Assembly: GCA_016791475.1 (NCBI GenBank)
Contig: JAEUWI010000023.1
Span: forward strand, 42,819 to 106,818
DNA length: 64,000 bases
Source of the DNA: Candidatus Hydrogenedentota bacterium
GTDB lineage: Bacteria; Hydrogenedentota; Hydrogenedentia; Hydrogenedentales; JAEUWI01
Reading direction: 5' to 3'
How positions within the stretch are numbered: the stretch's first letter is position 1; each line of letters begins with the position of its first letter. Shown one piece after another: positions 1 to 9,552 of this stretch. A model generated the notes under the pieces. That model had not been told where the DNA came from. It saw only the letters and a program-made list of their open reading frames with translations, and ran no database searches. A program made the translations under genes and the position numbers.

Positions 1-632
1 CGAAGACCCAGTCGGCCCTGCTGGAAGCGATGCAGGAGCATACGGTTTCGGTGGCGCGTACCGTCCACAAGCTGCAGGAGCCCTTCTTCGTGCTGGCCAC
101 GCAGAACCCCATCGAAATGGACGGTACCTATCCCCTGCCGGAGGCCCAGCTCGACCGTTTCCTGCTCAAGGTCACGGTGGACTACCCCAGTCGCGAGGAA
201 CTCACGAAGATCCTCGACCGCACGACCAACCGCGATATCGCCACAGGCAATATCGTCATGGATGGCACGGAGATTCTGAAGTGGCAGGGCTTTGTTCGCG
301 ATGTGGTCGCCGCGCCGCAAGTGACGGACTATGCCGTGCGCCTCGTGCTGGCCACGCAGCCGGGCAGCGCCTATGCCACCGAAATGGTGAACAAGTACGC
401 GCGCTACGGATCCAGCCCCCGCGGCGCCCAGGCCCTCCTCCTCGCCGCAAAGGTGCAGGCCCTCCGCGCGGGGCGCTTCAACGTGAGTTTCAAAGACATC
501 CAGCAGGTGGCGCTTCATGCCCTGCGCCATCGTGTGCTGGTCAATTTCGAGGCCGACGCGGAAGGCATCACCTCGGATCAGATCGTCAAAGGCATCCTGG
601 ACGGCGTAAAGACCGCGGAGCTCGTTGCGTGA
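1..632 (+). CDS. MoxR-family AAA+ ATPase, C-terminal part (cut by window start)
   Basis: The reading frame is open from base 3, so the N-terminal half with the Walker A motif lies outside the window. What remains begins with [13 protein letters not shown] and continues with [20 protein letters not shown], the MoxR sensor-1 and arginine-finger region, then the C-terminal helical lid. MoxR ATPases are chaperone-like and usually act with DUF58 and von Willebrand A proteins to mature or assemble protein complexes. The two genes that follow are exactly those partners. The stop overlaps the next start in GTGA, indicating translational coupling. Family assignment is secure; the substrate is unknown. 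Confidence 0.93.
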   Translation, partial: KTQSALLEAMQEHTVSVARTVHKLQEPFFVLATQNPIEMDGTYPLPEAQLDRFLLKVTVDYPSREELTKILDRTTNRDIATGNIVMDGTEILKWQGFVRDVVAAPQVTDYAVRLVLATQPGSAYATEMVNKYARYGSSPRGAQALLLAAKVQALRAGRFNVSFKDIQQVALHALRHRVLVNFEADAEGITSDQIVKGILDGVKTAELVA

Positions 633-1528
633 GTCTCGTCGCCCCCGATACGGGCCCCATCCTCGATGCGGCTTTTCTGCGTCGCCTCGAGCGCATGGCC
701 ATTTCCGTGAAAAAAGTGCACCTGGGCGCGGCCAAGGGCGAGCGCCGGAGCAAGCGCAAGGGCACGAGCATGGAGTTTGCCGACTATCGGGGCTATGTTC
801 AGGGCGACGACCTGCGCCATGTGGACTGGAATATCTATAGCCGCCTCGACGAACTCTGTCTGAAGCTGTTTCAGGAATTCGAAGATATCACGCTGCACCT
901 GCTGCTCGACGCAAGCCTTTCCATGAATTTTGGCACGCCGCGAAAATTCGAGTTCGGCCGCAAGCTCCTCGCGGCCCTGGGATATATCGGACTCGCGGGC
1001 TACGACCGGGTGTCCATCGGCCTGTTGATGGGCGGGCGCGTGGAAGCGCTGACGCCCGTGCGCGGCAAGGCCTCGGCCAATAAAATGCTCGCCTTCCTTC
1101 AGGATATCGCCCCGGAAGGAAGCACCAGCCTCGACGAAGCGGTGCGCACTTATGCCCTGCGCCAGCGCAGTCGCGGCGTCTACGTCATCATCTCCGATTT
1201 CATGGACGAACAGGGTTTCGAGGGCCCCTTAAGGCGGCTCTGCGCAACACGCTCGGACATCTATGTGATCCAGGTCCTCGCACCGGAGGAGATTACGCCC
1301 CAGCTCAGCGGCGATCTCAAACTCATCGACAGCGAGTCCGAAAGCGCCACGGAGATTTCCGTCAGCCGCGCGCTCATGAAGCGTTACTTCCAGAACCGCG
1401 ATGCCTTCATCGAGCAAGTGCGCACCTATTGCCTGGGCCACGGCATGAGTCACTTTCTCGTGTCCAGTCAGACGCCGGTGGAGAATGTTCTCCTCGACGT
1501 GCTGCGCCGTGGAGGCCTCATCCGATGA
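629..1528 (+). CDS. DUF58 domain protein
   Basis: This 299-aa protein belongs to the DUF58 family. It carries the typical block [17 protein letters not shown] followed by [12 protein letters not shown] near residue 60. After that comes a degenerate von Willebrand A-like fold with LLLDASLSM, a DxSxS-like strand end. The frame stays open far upstream inside moxR. GTG at 629 was chosen because it overlaps the moxR stop and the family begins about here. DUF58 proteins accompany MoxR ATPases and vWA membrane proteins in Bat (aerotolerance) type operons, and this one sits between both. Its biochemical role is not established. Confidence 0.92.
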   Translation: MSLVAPDTGPILDAAFLRRLERMAISVKKVHLGAAKGERRSKRKGTSMEFADYRGYVQGDDLRHVDWNIYSRLDELCLKLFQEFEDITLHLLLDASLSMNFGTPRKFEFGRKLLAALGYIGLAGYDRVSIGLLMGGRVEALTPVRGKASANKMLAFLQDIAPEGSTSLDEAVRTYALRQRSRGVYVIISDFMDEQGFEGPLRRLCATRSDIYVIQVLAPEEITPQLSGDLKLIDSESESATEISVSRALMKRYFQNRDAFIEQVRTYCLGHGMSHFLVSSQTPVENVLLDVLRRGGLIR

Positions 1529-3423
1529 ACTGGATCAACGCCATCGCGAACAGCTTCATTGCGCCCCAGGCCTTCTGGTTTCTGGGGCTGATTCCCCTGC
1601 TCGTGCTGCTCTACATTCTCAAGCTGCGCCGATCCGAGGTGATCATCCCCAGCACCATGCTGTGGATGAAGAGCCTCCAGGACCTCACGGCCAACGCGCC
1701 CTTTCAGAAGCTCCGGCGCAATCTCCTGCTGCTGCTGCAGATTATCATCCTGCTCCTGATCGTATTCGCCTTGACCCGACCCTTTATTCAGACCAGCGGC
1801 ATCGAAGGACGCAACCTCTGCCTTCTAGTCGACCACTCCGCGAGCATGCAAACCAGAGAAAACGACAAGAGTCGTCTCGATCTGGCCAAAGAGGAAGCGC
1901 TCAAGATTGTGGAGTCCATGGAGAGCGGCGACCGCGCCATGGTCATCGGCTTCGCCGAGTCCGCCAGCGTCCAGGCCGAACTCACGAACGACCGTTTTCA
2001 CCTCCGCAACGCGATCAAAAGCCTGACGGCCCACGACACCCGGAGCAACGTGGAGGATGCGGCCCAAATCATTCGCTCCATCGCCCCCATCAACCCCGAT
2101 GTGACCGCTGTCGTATCCAACCTGGAAGTCCTGATGTTCAGCGATGGCAACATCACCGAAGGCGACCGCCTGGCGGCCCTGAGCGTGCCCATCCAGTACA
2201 TCCGCATTGGCGAAACCCGATACAACGCGGGCATCATCAATTTCAGCACCCGCGACGCGGACGGTGAGGGCGAAGGGCGCCAATGCTTCGTGCAGGTGTA
2301 CAACGATGCGGGCACCCCACTGGACACCACCCTCACGCTCTATTTCGGCGAAGAGATTCTCGGGGTCGACGAATTGTCCATCCCGCCCGGCGACACCGAT
2401 GAGGCCGTGTTCGTCCTGCCCGAGTTGCAAGATGGAATCCTCCGCGCGGAGCTGGATCACGAGGACGCGCTGGCGGTGGACAATCGGGCCTGGCTCGCCC
2501 TCCAGCAGGACACCTACATCGATGTGCTCATCGCGGGCGGCGCGGACAGCATCGGCGGCGCCATGCTGCGTCATGTATTCTCGCTCGAGCCGCGCGTACG
2601 CCTTTCCGTCACCACGCCGGATCAATACGCGGGCCTCACCGATTCCTTCGATCTGTATGTTTTCGACGGCTGGTCGCCCCCCACCCTTCCGGCGGGCGCC
2701 CTGATATTTATCAATACTCTGCCGTCGCTTCCGGGTCTCGTCTCCGTGGGCGAGCTCACCAATCCGCCCATCATGGCCCTGGACAAAGACCACCCCGTGA
2801 TGCGATTCACCAATCCCAGCAACGTATCCATCGGCAAAGCGCTCAAAGTCACCCTGCCGGAAGGCGCGCGGACCCTGGTCTCTACGGACGGCGGCCCACT
2901 GGTGGCGGACATCAGCCAGGCCCTCCAACCCATGCTGTTCATTGCCTTCGACATCGGCGACTCCAACTGGCCGCTGCATCTCTCCTTTCCCCTCTTCATG
3001 CAGAACGTACTCGCGTGGGTGCCCGCGACCGGAAGCGGTGGCGAACCCACGCTGGCGACGGGCAGCGCCATCGAAATCCACGCATTGCCCGAAGTGGCCG
3101 AGGCCCACGTCCACACACCGGGCGGTACCGAACAGTCCATCGCCCTCGACCCGCTCCGTCCGGTCTACTTCGCCGCCACCAACACCGCAGGACCCTATGA
3201 GGTGGAGCGCGGCGAGAACCACCGACATTACGCCCTGAACCTACTCAGCCGCGAAGAATCCACCATTCACCCCGCCGAAACTCTCGCACTGGGCGACCTC
3301 CAAGTTGCCGTCGCCGAGGGACCTGTTACCTTCAACAAAGAACTGTGGCGCTGGCTGCTCCTGGGAGCCCTCGCCGTACTCGCACTCGAATGGTGGGTGT
3401 ACACCCGCCGCGCGGAGTTTTGA
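1525..3423 (+). CDS. BatA-like membrane protein with von Willebrand factor A domain
   Basis: The 632-aa protein starts at ATG 1525, overlapping the DUF58 stop in ATGA. Two hydrophobic segments near residues 17-33 and 67-84 form the BatA N-terminal region. A vWA domain follows, with a complete metal-binding DxSxS motif (DHSAS at about residues 103-107). A long extracytoplasmic part leads to a final membrane segment near residues 608-625. Such proteins work with MoxR and DUF58 partners, probably holding a complex at the membrane. The longest frame would begin at 1429 inside the DUF58 gene; that start is rejected because of the overlap signal. Confidence 0.9.
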   Translation: MNWINAIANSFIAPQAFWFLGLIPLLVLLYILKLRRSEVIIPSTMLWMKSLQDLTANAPFQKLRRNLLLLLQIIILLLIVFALTRPFIQTSGIEGRNLCLLVDHSASMQTRENDKSRLDLAKEEALKIVESMESGDRAMVIGFAESASVQAELTNDRFHLRNAIKSLTAHDTRSNVEDAAQIIRSIAPINPDVTAVVSNLEVLMFSDGNITEGDRLAALSVPIQYIRIGETRYNAGIINFSTRDADGEGEGRQCFVQVYNDAGTPLDTTLTLYFGEEILGVDELSIPPGDTDEAVFVLPELQDGILRAELDHEDALAVDNRAWLALQQDTYIDVLIAGGADSIGGAMLRHVFSLEPRVRLSVTTPDQYAGLTDSFDLYVFDGWSPPTLPAGALIFINTLPSLPGLVSVGELTNPPIMALDKDHPVMRFTNPSNVSIGKALKVTLPEGARTLVSTDGGPLVADISQALQPMLFIAFDIGDSNWPLHLSFPLFMQNVLAWVPATGSGGEPTLATGSAIEIHALPEVAEAHVHTPGGTEQSIALDPLRPVYFAATNTAGPYEVERGENHRHYALNLLSREESTIHPAETLALGDLQVAVAEGPVTFNKELWRWLLLGALAVLALEWWVYTRRAEF

Positions 3424-3442
3424 TGATGAGCTGGACAGAACG

Positions 3443-3476
3443 GATTTGACCACGGAGACACGGAAGCACGGAGAAG
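3443..3476. repeat. left inverted repeat of GxxExxY cassette
   Basis: A 34-bp arm starting GATTTGACCACGGAGACACG. Its reverse complement matches bases 4141-4175 with one substitution and one inserted base. The pair encloses the GxxExxY gene and a microsatellite. The same arm motif recurs at 42434-42580 around a spacer with no gene. Confidence 0.85.
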
Positions 3477-3477
3477 A

Positions 3478-3526
<49 letters not shown>

Positions 3527-3597
3527 CACAATAGGAACAACCCCTAAAGTAAGTCAGGTAGTACTGGAGAGTGACCATCGAACAGAGGAGCGATGAC

Positions 3598-3969
3598 ATG
3601 TTGGAAGAGGAACTTACGGAAAACATTATCGGCGGTGCCATTGAGGTTCACAAGTACTGGGGGCCTGGACTTTACGAGCAGATCTACGAAAGAAGTCTTT
3701 GCCGGGAGTTGCAGCTTCGCGGATTGAAGTACGAACAGCAACTTCATTGTCCCCTGGTATACAAAGGGGAGACGGTGGGAGACGAACTCAAGCTCGACCT
3801 CTGGGTTGAGCGGCGAGTCATTCTTGAACTGAAGGTCGTGACGGAGCTCATGCCCAAACATGATGCACAAATATTGTCGTATATGCGGCTCACAAAATGT
3901 CGTGTGGGCCTCCTTATCAATTTCAATGTGGCGGTACTGAAGGACGGCATCAGGCGCTTCGTACTCTAG
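3598..3969 (+). CDS. GxxExxY protein
   Basis: The 123-aa product has the signature GLYEQIY (G24, E27, Y30) of the GxxExxY family. A later DLWVERRVILELK segment has the D...ExK spacing of PD-(D/E)XK-like nuclease folds. ATG 3598 is preferred because GAGGAG ends about 7 bases upstream; a GTG at 3571 would add nine residues. The gene lies in a cassette bounded by inverted repeats that splits the operon. Its base composition is more AT-rich than its neighbours, fitting acquisition as a unit. Family members are widespread and often multicopy, but their function is not settled. A nuclease role is an inference from the motif. Confidence 0.9.
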   Translation: MLEEELTENIIGGAIEVHKYWGPGLYEQIYERSLCRELQLRGLKYEQQLHCPLVYKGETVGDELKLDLWVERRVILELKVVTELMPKHDAQILSYMRLTKCRVGLLINFNVAVLKDGIRRFVL

Positions 3970-4140
3970 ACACAAGCAATGCAGCACATTCCATACCCAT
4001 ACAGCACCAGAAACGTCCCGTGGAGCCAGACAACAATGCAGCAACCTCCCAACAATCTCCCACATGAAGGTCTCCTCTCGGAGTCCGCTGCCAAGTCGCC
4101 ATGGAACTCCGTGTCGCCGGGTACCCCCCCTCTCTCTTCT

Positions 4141-4175
4141 CTTCTCCGTGCCTCCGTGTGCTCCGTGGTCAAATC
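4141..4175. repeat. right inverted repeat of GxxExxY cassette
   Basis: A 35-bp arm (CTTCTCCGTGCCTCCGTGTG and 15 further bases), the near-exact reverse complement of 3443-3476. It overlaps the best start codon (GTG 4165) of the downstream membrane protein, so the element seems to have inserted right at the front of that gene. Bases 3970-4140 between the GxxExxY stop and this arm hold no convincing gene. Confidence 0.85.
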
Positions 4176-6855
4176 AATTTCTCCCTGCCCTGTCGGATTT
4201 TCCCTGCTTCAAGCTATTCTCTTCCTCACTCCCCTCCTCGCCCTCGTGCCCGCCGCGGCCCAGGACGACACGCCGGACGAGACCATCCTCATCGACCTTA
4301 CGATCAACCATGGCGTGGCCTACCGCGAGGGCACCTGGGTGCCGGTGGATGTGTTCATCAACAACACCGAGCGCGATATCGAGGGCTTCGTCGAAGTCAC
4401 CACCTACGACTTCAGCAGCGAGCGCCTCAGCCCCGTCTACCGCGTTCCGGCCCTTTCTCCGAAGGGCTCCCGCAAACATTTCCGGCTCTACTGCAAGCTC
4501 CAACAGGCCAGCCGCGTCGAGGTCCAGCTTTACCACGGCAACCGCGCGGCGGTTCCCGTGCCCACCTGGGTCAATGTGGCGCCCATCGAGCGAAGGGACT
4601 ATCTGGGCCTGGTGCTCGACAACAACCACCACGATTACGGGTTTCTCAGCAGCGAGCAGGTTATTGGCAAGACCGAGGTGCGCTTTCACCGTGAGGGGTT
4701 GAACACCGATCAGCTTGGCCTGCTGGCGGATCGCCTGCCCTGCTACACGGCCTTCGATCTGATCGTGATGGGCGATATCGACCCGGAGCGCATCGCCCCG
4801 GAGCACCGCGCGCTGCTCCAGCAGTACGTGGAACTGGGCGGCACCCTGGCCATCAGCCTGGGGGAGAACGCCGCGCGCTACAAGGGCTCGTGGCTTGAGC
4901 CGCTCATGGGCGTCGTCATCGGCGAGAACACTTTCACCCCCGAGGATACGCTGGCCAGCCAGGCCTTCGGCAGAGCGGGCGTGGCAAAGCGCGAAGGCAT
5001 GGTCACCGCCCTCTCGCCCGCGGGGGAAAAGGTTCAAGCCATCGGAAGCAACTTCACCCTCGGCGCCTTGAACCCGGTGGGTAACGGACGCGTCGCCACC
5101 TTCACCATCGATACCGTCAGCGGACTGATGCACAATGATCCGGACTTCCTCCGCGTCTGGAATGACCTCCTGAGCCGAAGCATCATGGACCGGCCACTGA
5201 ACCTTCCCGCAGTGATTGATGCCGCGGTACAACGCCTCCCCGCCCTCGCCGGTGTGAAGCTCTTTCCCGTTTCCTCGGTCATCACCTACCTCCTCCTGTA
5301 TTTCTTCATCGCCATCGTCGGCAATTGGTTCTTCTGGAACTGGATGAAGCGTCGCGAGATGGCCTGGGTCTGCCTGGTCTTCTTCTCGCTCGCGTTCACG
5401 AGCTACGCGATGATCTTCGGCACCCAGGGCCGCGCGCGGAGCACGAAACTGGAGCAACTGGAGATTCTCGAAGTCAGCGCCAATTCCACCCGCGCGACTC
5501 TCCATGGCGTCACGGGCCTCCTCGCCAAGGGCAGTGGACGCTTTGAAGGTACCCTCATACATCCCCAGACCCTCGCGTCCGACGTCGTGTCCACCGTGTA
5601 CACGCCCGACGGCGTCACCTTTGGCTCTCAGAGCCAGTCGCCCTTTCAATTTGTTCAGGGAGAACCGGGCACGGTTCAGAATGTCGCCGTGGGCGCGAGT
5701 GAAATGCGCTTCCTCCAGACCCAGGCGCCCCTCGACCTGTCCGGAACGCTGGAGGCGGACCTCGAAGAGGCGGATGGCAAGCTCAGGGGCACGATTCAGA
5801 ACAAGACGGGACTGCTCCTCGGCCCCGCCATGCTGGTCTACAATGGTCGGGGAATGGCCCTCACATTGCCGGACGGCACGAAGAACGTCGATTTCAATCT
5901 GAAGGAGTTTCGCGGTCCTCGATCTGCAGTTTGGCAGCTCTCCCCCAACGATGCGATGACCGTCCCGGCTCTTTTCGAGCTTCAGGAGCGCAGCCAATTC
6001 TCCCAGTTTCTCTCTGAGATACCCCAATGGCTCTTCTCCGGCAATGGCTCGTCCCCGCCTCCCTGTCTGGTCGCGTGGGTGAACGCCCCACCCGTGGGGA
6101 GCATCGATCTCGGCACGTCCGCCGACGATGACCTCGGCGCGACCCTGGCCGTGATGTGGCTCAATGTGCGGCCGGAAAGCGCGAATGGGGAAGTGAGTCT
6201 GGCCGTGGAATTGCGGGACCCGCAGTTCGCGCAGGCGAATTATTATCCCATGATGCAGACGATGGGCGGGCGGGGAATGACGGATACCGCTTTTCCCGAC
6301 GGATTGCCCCTTACGCCCGACGACTGGAGTCGGAAGGCCCGGGCCATCAACCTCGGCGAATTCTGGACGGTCAACGTTACCCTTCCCACCTGGGTCCGCG
6401 CGTCGGACGACTACCTGCTCCAATTCGAAATCGTGACGGCGAATGCCTCGTATGCTTCGGAGACCGGAGGGCGTCGCCGCTCCAACCTGGGGATTGAGGA
6501 ATACCCCCACGCAGCCTGCGAAGCGACGACAACCACCTCCGGCCAGCGCACGGTGACGCTGCGTCTGAGCGATATGGAAAATCAGGAGCTGGAAATGCCC
6601 GGTCCGGCGGCCACCACAACCCCGCTGGAGAACAACGTTGTTCTGACGAGAGAGACCTATACGGTCGACGATTGGAAGGCGTGGTTACAGCCCCGTTCGT
6701 CAACCATCGCCCTGAAAGCCCAGGCCACCACCCTGGACGGCGGCACCGATCCGGTTGAGCTCACCCGGACGCGCGCGACGGCTCAGAACGCACACTATCA
6801 CGCCTACATCGCCGCCCGCCTTGTCAAGCGCACACCCTCAACGGTTGGAGAATAA
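4165..6855 (+). CDS. large exported membrane protein of the MoxR/vWA operon
   Basis: An 896-aa protein from GTG 4165. A hydrophobic signal segment ends in LVPAAAQDD about residue 33, and a long extracytoplasmic region follows. Two adjacent membrane segments lie around residues 370-415 (ITYLLLYFFIAIVGNWFFWN onward), with another large domain after them. No named family was recognised. Similar large membrane proteins end MoxR-DUF58-vWA operons, so it probably belongs to that complex. The frame is open back to 3979, but that stretch encodes the inverted repeat and spacer and looks non-coding. The start codon lies inside the repeat arm, so the native start may have been replaced. The ABC ATPase follows after 5 bases. 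Confidence 0.8.
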   Translation: MVKSISPCPVGFSLLQAILFLTPLLALVPAAAQDDTPDETILIDLTINHGVAYREGTWVPVDVFINNTERDIEGFVEVTTYDFSSERLSPVYRVPALSPKGSRKHFRLYCKLQQASRVEVQLYHGNRAAVPVPTWVNVAPIERRDYLGLVLDNNHHDYGFLSSEQVIGKTEVRFHREGLNTDQLGLLADRLPCYTAFDLIVMGDIDPERIAPEHRALLQQYVELGGTLAISLGENAARYKGSWLEPLMGVVIGENTFTPEDTLASQAFGRAGVAKREGMVTALSPAGEKVQAIGSNFTLGALNPVGNGRVATFTIDTVSGLMHNDPDFLRVWNDLLSRSIMDRPLNLPAVIDAAVQRLPALAGVKLFPVSSVITYLLLYFFIAIVGNWFFWNWMKRREMAWVCLVFFSLAFTSYAMIFGTQGRARSTKLEQLEILEVSANSTRATLHGVTGLLAKGSGRFEGTLIHPQTLASDVVSTVYTPDGVTFGSQSQSPFQFVQGEPGTVQNVAVGASEMRFLQTQAPLDLSGTLEADLEEADGKLRGTIQNKTGLLLGPAMLVYNGRGMALTLPDGTKNVDFNLKEFRGPRSAVWQLSPNDAMTVPALFELQERSQFSQFLSEIPQWLFSGNGSSPPPCLVAWVNAPPVGSIDLGTSADDDLGATLAVMWLNVRPESANGEVSLAVELRDPQFAQANYYPMMQTMGGRGMTDTAFPDGLPLTPDDWSRKARAINLGEFWTVNVTLPTWVRASDDYLLQFEIVTANASYASETGGRRRSNLGIEEYPHAACEATTTTSGQRTVTLRLSDMENQELEMPGPAATTTPLENNVVLTRETYTVDDWKAWLQPRSSTIALKAQATTLDGGTDPVELTRTRATAQNAHYHAYIAARLVKRTPSTVGE

Positions 6856-6860
6856 TACCC

Positions 6861-7790
6861 ATGGCCATGATTGAAACCATCAACCTGACCAAAAACTACA
6901 ACAAGTTTGAGGCGCTCAAGGGCCTCAATCTGCAGATCGAAAAGGGCGACATCTTCGGCTTCATCGGGCCCAACGGGGCGGGAAAAACGACGACCATCCG
7001 CATCCTCTCCACGCTGTTAACGCCCACGGCGGGCCGGGCCACGATTAACGGCATCGACGTGATGCGGAACCCGTATGAGATCAAGAAGATCATCGGCTAT
7101 ATGCCCGATTCCTTCGGCGTATACGACGGCATGCGTCTCCGCGAATACCTTGATTTCTTCGGTGCGGCCTACAAGATTCCGAGCAAGCAGCGCCGCGCGA
7201 TTATTGACGACGTGCTTACCCTCACCGACATGACGAGCCGCGCCGACGACTACGTGAGCGCCTTCTCCCGGGGCATGAAGCAGCGTTGCTGCCTGGCGAA
7301 GACGCTGATTCACGATCCCCAGGTGCTCCTCCTCGATGAACCCGCGAGCGGCCTCGACCCCCGCGCCCGCATCGAGATCAAGGAACTCCTCAAGGCCCTG
7401 CGCGACATGGGCAAAACCATCCTCATCTCCTCCCATATCCTCTCGGAACTGGGCGACATGTGCACGAAGATCGGCATCATCGAGCGGGGAACACTTCTGG
7501 CCTTCGGCAATCACAAAGAGATTCTTCGCAGCATGCGCCAGAACAAGGAGGTGCGCCTTCAGGTTCTCGACGGCGCGGACAAGGCCGCGGCCGTCCTCGC
7601 GGAGTTTCCCGGCATCGACAACGTAGAGCACGCGGGGAACGAATTCCAGATGGAGACCGCCATGAGCAACGAAGAGCTCGCAGGCGTCCTCACGAAGCTG
7701 GTGCAGGAAGGCGTGCGCGTGCTGTCCTTCAGCGAGCAGGAGGGAACGCTGGAAGATGTCTTCCTCCATGTGACCAAGGGCGGGATCTGA
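6861..7790 (+). CDS. ABC-2 type exporter ATP-binding protein
   Basis: This 309-aa ATPase has Walker A GPNGAGKTT (residues 36-44), a signature loop reading SAFSRGMKQR in place of the usual LSGGQ form, and Walker B VLLLDEPASGLDP. An H-loop histidine follows in ILISSH. A C-terminal extension resembles CcmA/NatA-type ATPases. It would drive the two permeases that follow within a few bases. The substrate is unknown. The position behind the MoxR/vWA genes suggests export linked to envelope biogenesis, which is an inference. Confidence 0.95.
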   Translation: MAMIETINLTKNYNKFEALKGLNLQIEKGDIFGFIGPNGAGKTTTIRILSTLLTPTAGRATINGIDVMRNPYEIKKIIGYMPDSFGVYDGMRLREYLDFFGAAYKIPSKQRRAIIDDVLTLTDMTSRADDYVSAFSRGMKQRCCLAKTLIHDPQVLLLDEPASGLDPRARIEIKELLKALRDMGKTILISSHILSELGDMCTKIGIIERGTLLAFGNHKEILRSMRQNKEVRLQVLDGADKAAAVLAEFPGIDNVEHAGNEFQMETAMSNEELAGVLTKLVQEGVRVLSFSEQEGTLEDVFLHVTKGGI

Positions 7791-7792
7791 GC

Positions 7793-9547
7793 ATGACCGC
7801 TTCCCCCGCCCTGGCCGTAATCAAGCGCGAACTCCTCACGGGCCTGCGCAGTCCCAAGCCTTTTCTCTTCCTGGCGGTGCTGCTGCTGATCATGATCTCG
7901 GCCCTCGTTTTCATGCTCGGCATCGTGGCGCAGGAAATGGTCCGCTATGGGGGAAGCATTTCCATCCGGGATGTCCGCAGCCTTTTCATGGTCTTCTCCT
8001 TCGGCCTCTATTTTAGCGCCATGCTGCTGGTGCCGCCCATGGCCGCCGTGTCCATCTGCGTGGAGAAGCAGCAGGACAGCTACGACCTGCTGCGGATGAC
8101 CTATATCAGCCCCTTTGCCCTGGCCCTGGCCAAGCTCTTCAACGTCCTCGGCATCTACAGCCTGGTCGCCATCGCCACCCTGCCCCTGGTCGGCGTTTTC
8201 TTCTTTCTCGTGGGCATCGACTGGCCCCAGTTCGTCCAATCGGCGCTGATTATCGCCCTTTCGGCCCTGTCCTCCGCCGTCATCGGGCTCGCCTGCTCCG
8301 CGAAGTTCTATCGCACCCTGCCCGCCATCATGACGACCTACGCCATCGGATTTCTGCTCCAGGGCGGCATTCTTCTGCTCTTTGCCCTCGTGACCGAGGT
8401 GCTCTGGCCCTATACCTGGCTCAGTTCCCTTTTCAATCGCTTCGGGGAGGAGATTGTGGCCACGCTCTGCCCCATGTTCGCGCTCGTCGTCCTGGCGGAG
8501 GGTCGACTATCCGTCGTAATTCTTGGGGCGAGTATCTTCTATCAGTTCGCCATCATCGTCGTCGGCCTGAGGATCGCCCTGAGCATCCTGCGCAGACCCG
8601 CCGAACCCATGAAGGTGGACCAGGAAAAGCCCATCGACGATCAGGCGGTGCTTCAGGCGCGGCGTAAGAGTTTCCCGTACTACCTCATCGATCCGCGCCG
8701 ACGCCGTGCGATGATCCCCGATGGCGCCAATCCGCTCTACCACAAGGAACTGCAGACCGGCCTCCTGGGCAAGGGCACCTTCAGTGTGCGCATCTTCTAT
8801 GGCTTTACCATCTTCTGTCTCGTCGTGTCGATCTTTGCCGTCGTCGGCGGCGATTTCGGCATTCGCGATATTTCCGCCTTCATCGGGTGGCCCATACTGA
8901 TCGACACCCTCCTCATCCTCATCCTGACCCCGTCGCTCGTCGCCATGGGCATGTCGAAGGAGCACGAGTGGGGCAATCTGGACATGCTCCGTATGACGCT
9001 GCTGGAACCGCGGCAGATCATCAATGGAAAATTTCGCACGGGCATGTATACCGCGCTGATTCCCGTGACGGCCGCCGTGCTCGGGAGCATCCCGCTGGGG
9101 GTATTCGGTTGGCACTCGGGCGAGGCCTGGGCCGCCGGCATAACGGGTTTCGGCACGATGATCATCTGTGTGTTGTACGTTCTCGCCATCACGCTCACGG
9201 CCACGGCAACCTGCAAGCGCGGCGTGACGGCGCTGCTGCTGGGCTATGGCGCCAGCATCGGCGCGCTGGTGCTCCTTCCCCTGACGCTGCTGGTGTTTCT
9301 CTATGCGGGTCGGACCTACACGCGAAATTTCAATGTCATCGGAGATTTCGAAGAGCACTTGATTTCCTTCACCTCGCCACTCTCGGCACAGCTCGCCAAT
9401 CTGGAAAACACCGGCTACTACAACAACAACTCGATGTTCAGCCTGTACTGGCTCGCGAACAGCCTCTTCTTCGCCCTCGTGACCCTGGCGCTCTTCCGCT
9501 TCGCCGGACGCCGCCTCGCGCGGCACCTCCAGAAGGGAGTCGGATAA
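7793..9547 (+). CDS. ABC-2 type permease 1
   Basis: A 584-aa polytopic protein with roughly twelve hydrophobic segments in two halves and a charged cytoplasmic linker near residues 260-310. The N-terminus has the motif VIKRELLTGLRSPKPF. The same short amphipathic signature opens three other reading frames in this window (9553, 11148 and 15566), marking them as one paralogous family. The start is ATG 7793, two bases after the ATPase stop. It is the likely membrane partner of the preceding ATPase. Confidence 0.9.
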   Translation: MTASPALAVIKRELLTGLRSPKPFLFLAVLLLIMISALVFMLGIVAQEMVRYGGSISIRDVRSLFMVFSFGLYFSAMLLVPPMAAVSICVEKQQDSYDLLRMTYISPFALALAKLFNVLGIYSLVAIATLPLVGVFFFLVGIDWPQFVQSALIIALSALSSAVIGLACSAKFYRTLPAIMTTYAIGFLLQGGILLLFALVTEVLWPYTWLSSLFNRFGEEIVATLCPMFALVVLAEGRLSVVILGASIFYQFAIIVVGLRIALSILRRPAEPMKVDQEKPIDDQAVLQARRKSFPYYLIDPRRRRAMIPDGANPLYHKELQTGLLGKGTFSVRIFYGFTIFCLVVSIFAVVGGDFGIRDISAFIGWPILIDTLLILILTPSLVAMGMSKEHEWGNLDMLRMTLLEPRQIINGKFRTGMYTALIPVTAAVLGSIPLGVFGWHSGEAWAAGITGFGTMIICVLYVLAITLTATATCKRGVTALLLGYGASIGALVLLPLTLLVFLYAGRTYTRNFNVIGDFEEHLISFTSPLSAQLANLENTGYYNNNSMFSLYWLANSLFFALVTLALFRFAGRRLARHLQKGVG

Positions 9548-9552
9548 GCTTC

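Noticed and set aside
3979..4164. N-terminal extension of the 896-aa membrane protein
   Set aside because: It would translate the spacer and inverted-repeat arm, and the signal-like segment only begins after it.
4174..6510. 778-codon open frame on the minus strand
   Set aside because: It lies antisense to the large membrane protein, lacks any recognisable domain, and is rich in R, A, G, H, typical of shadows in high-GC genes.
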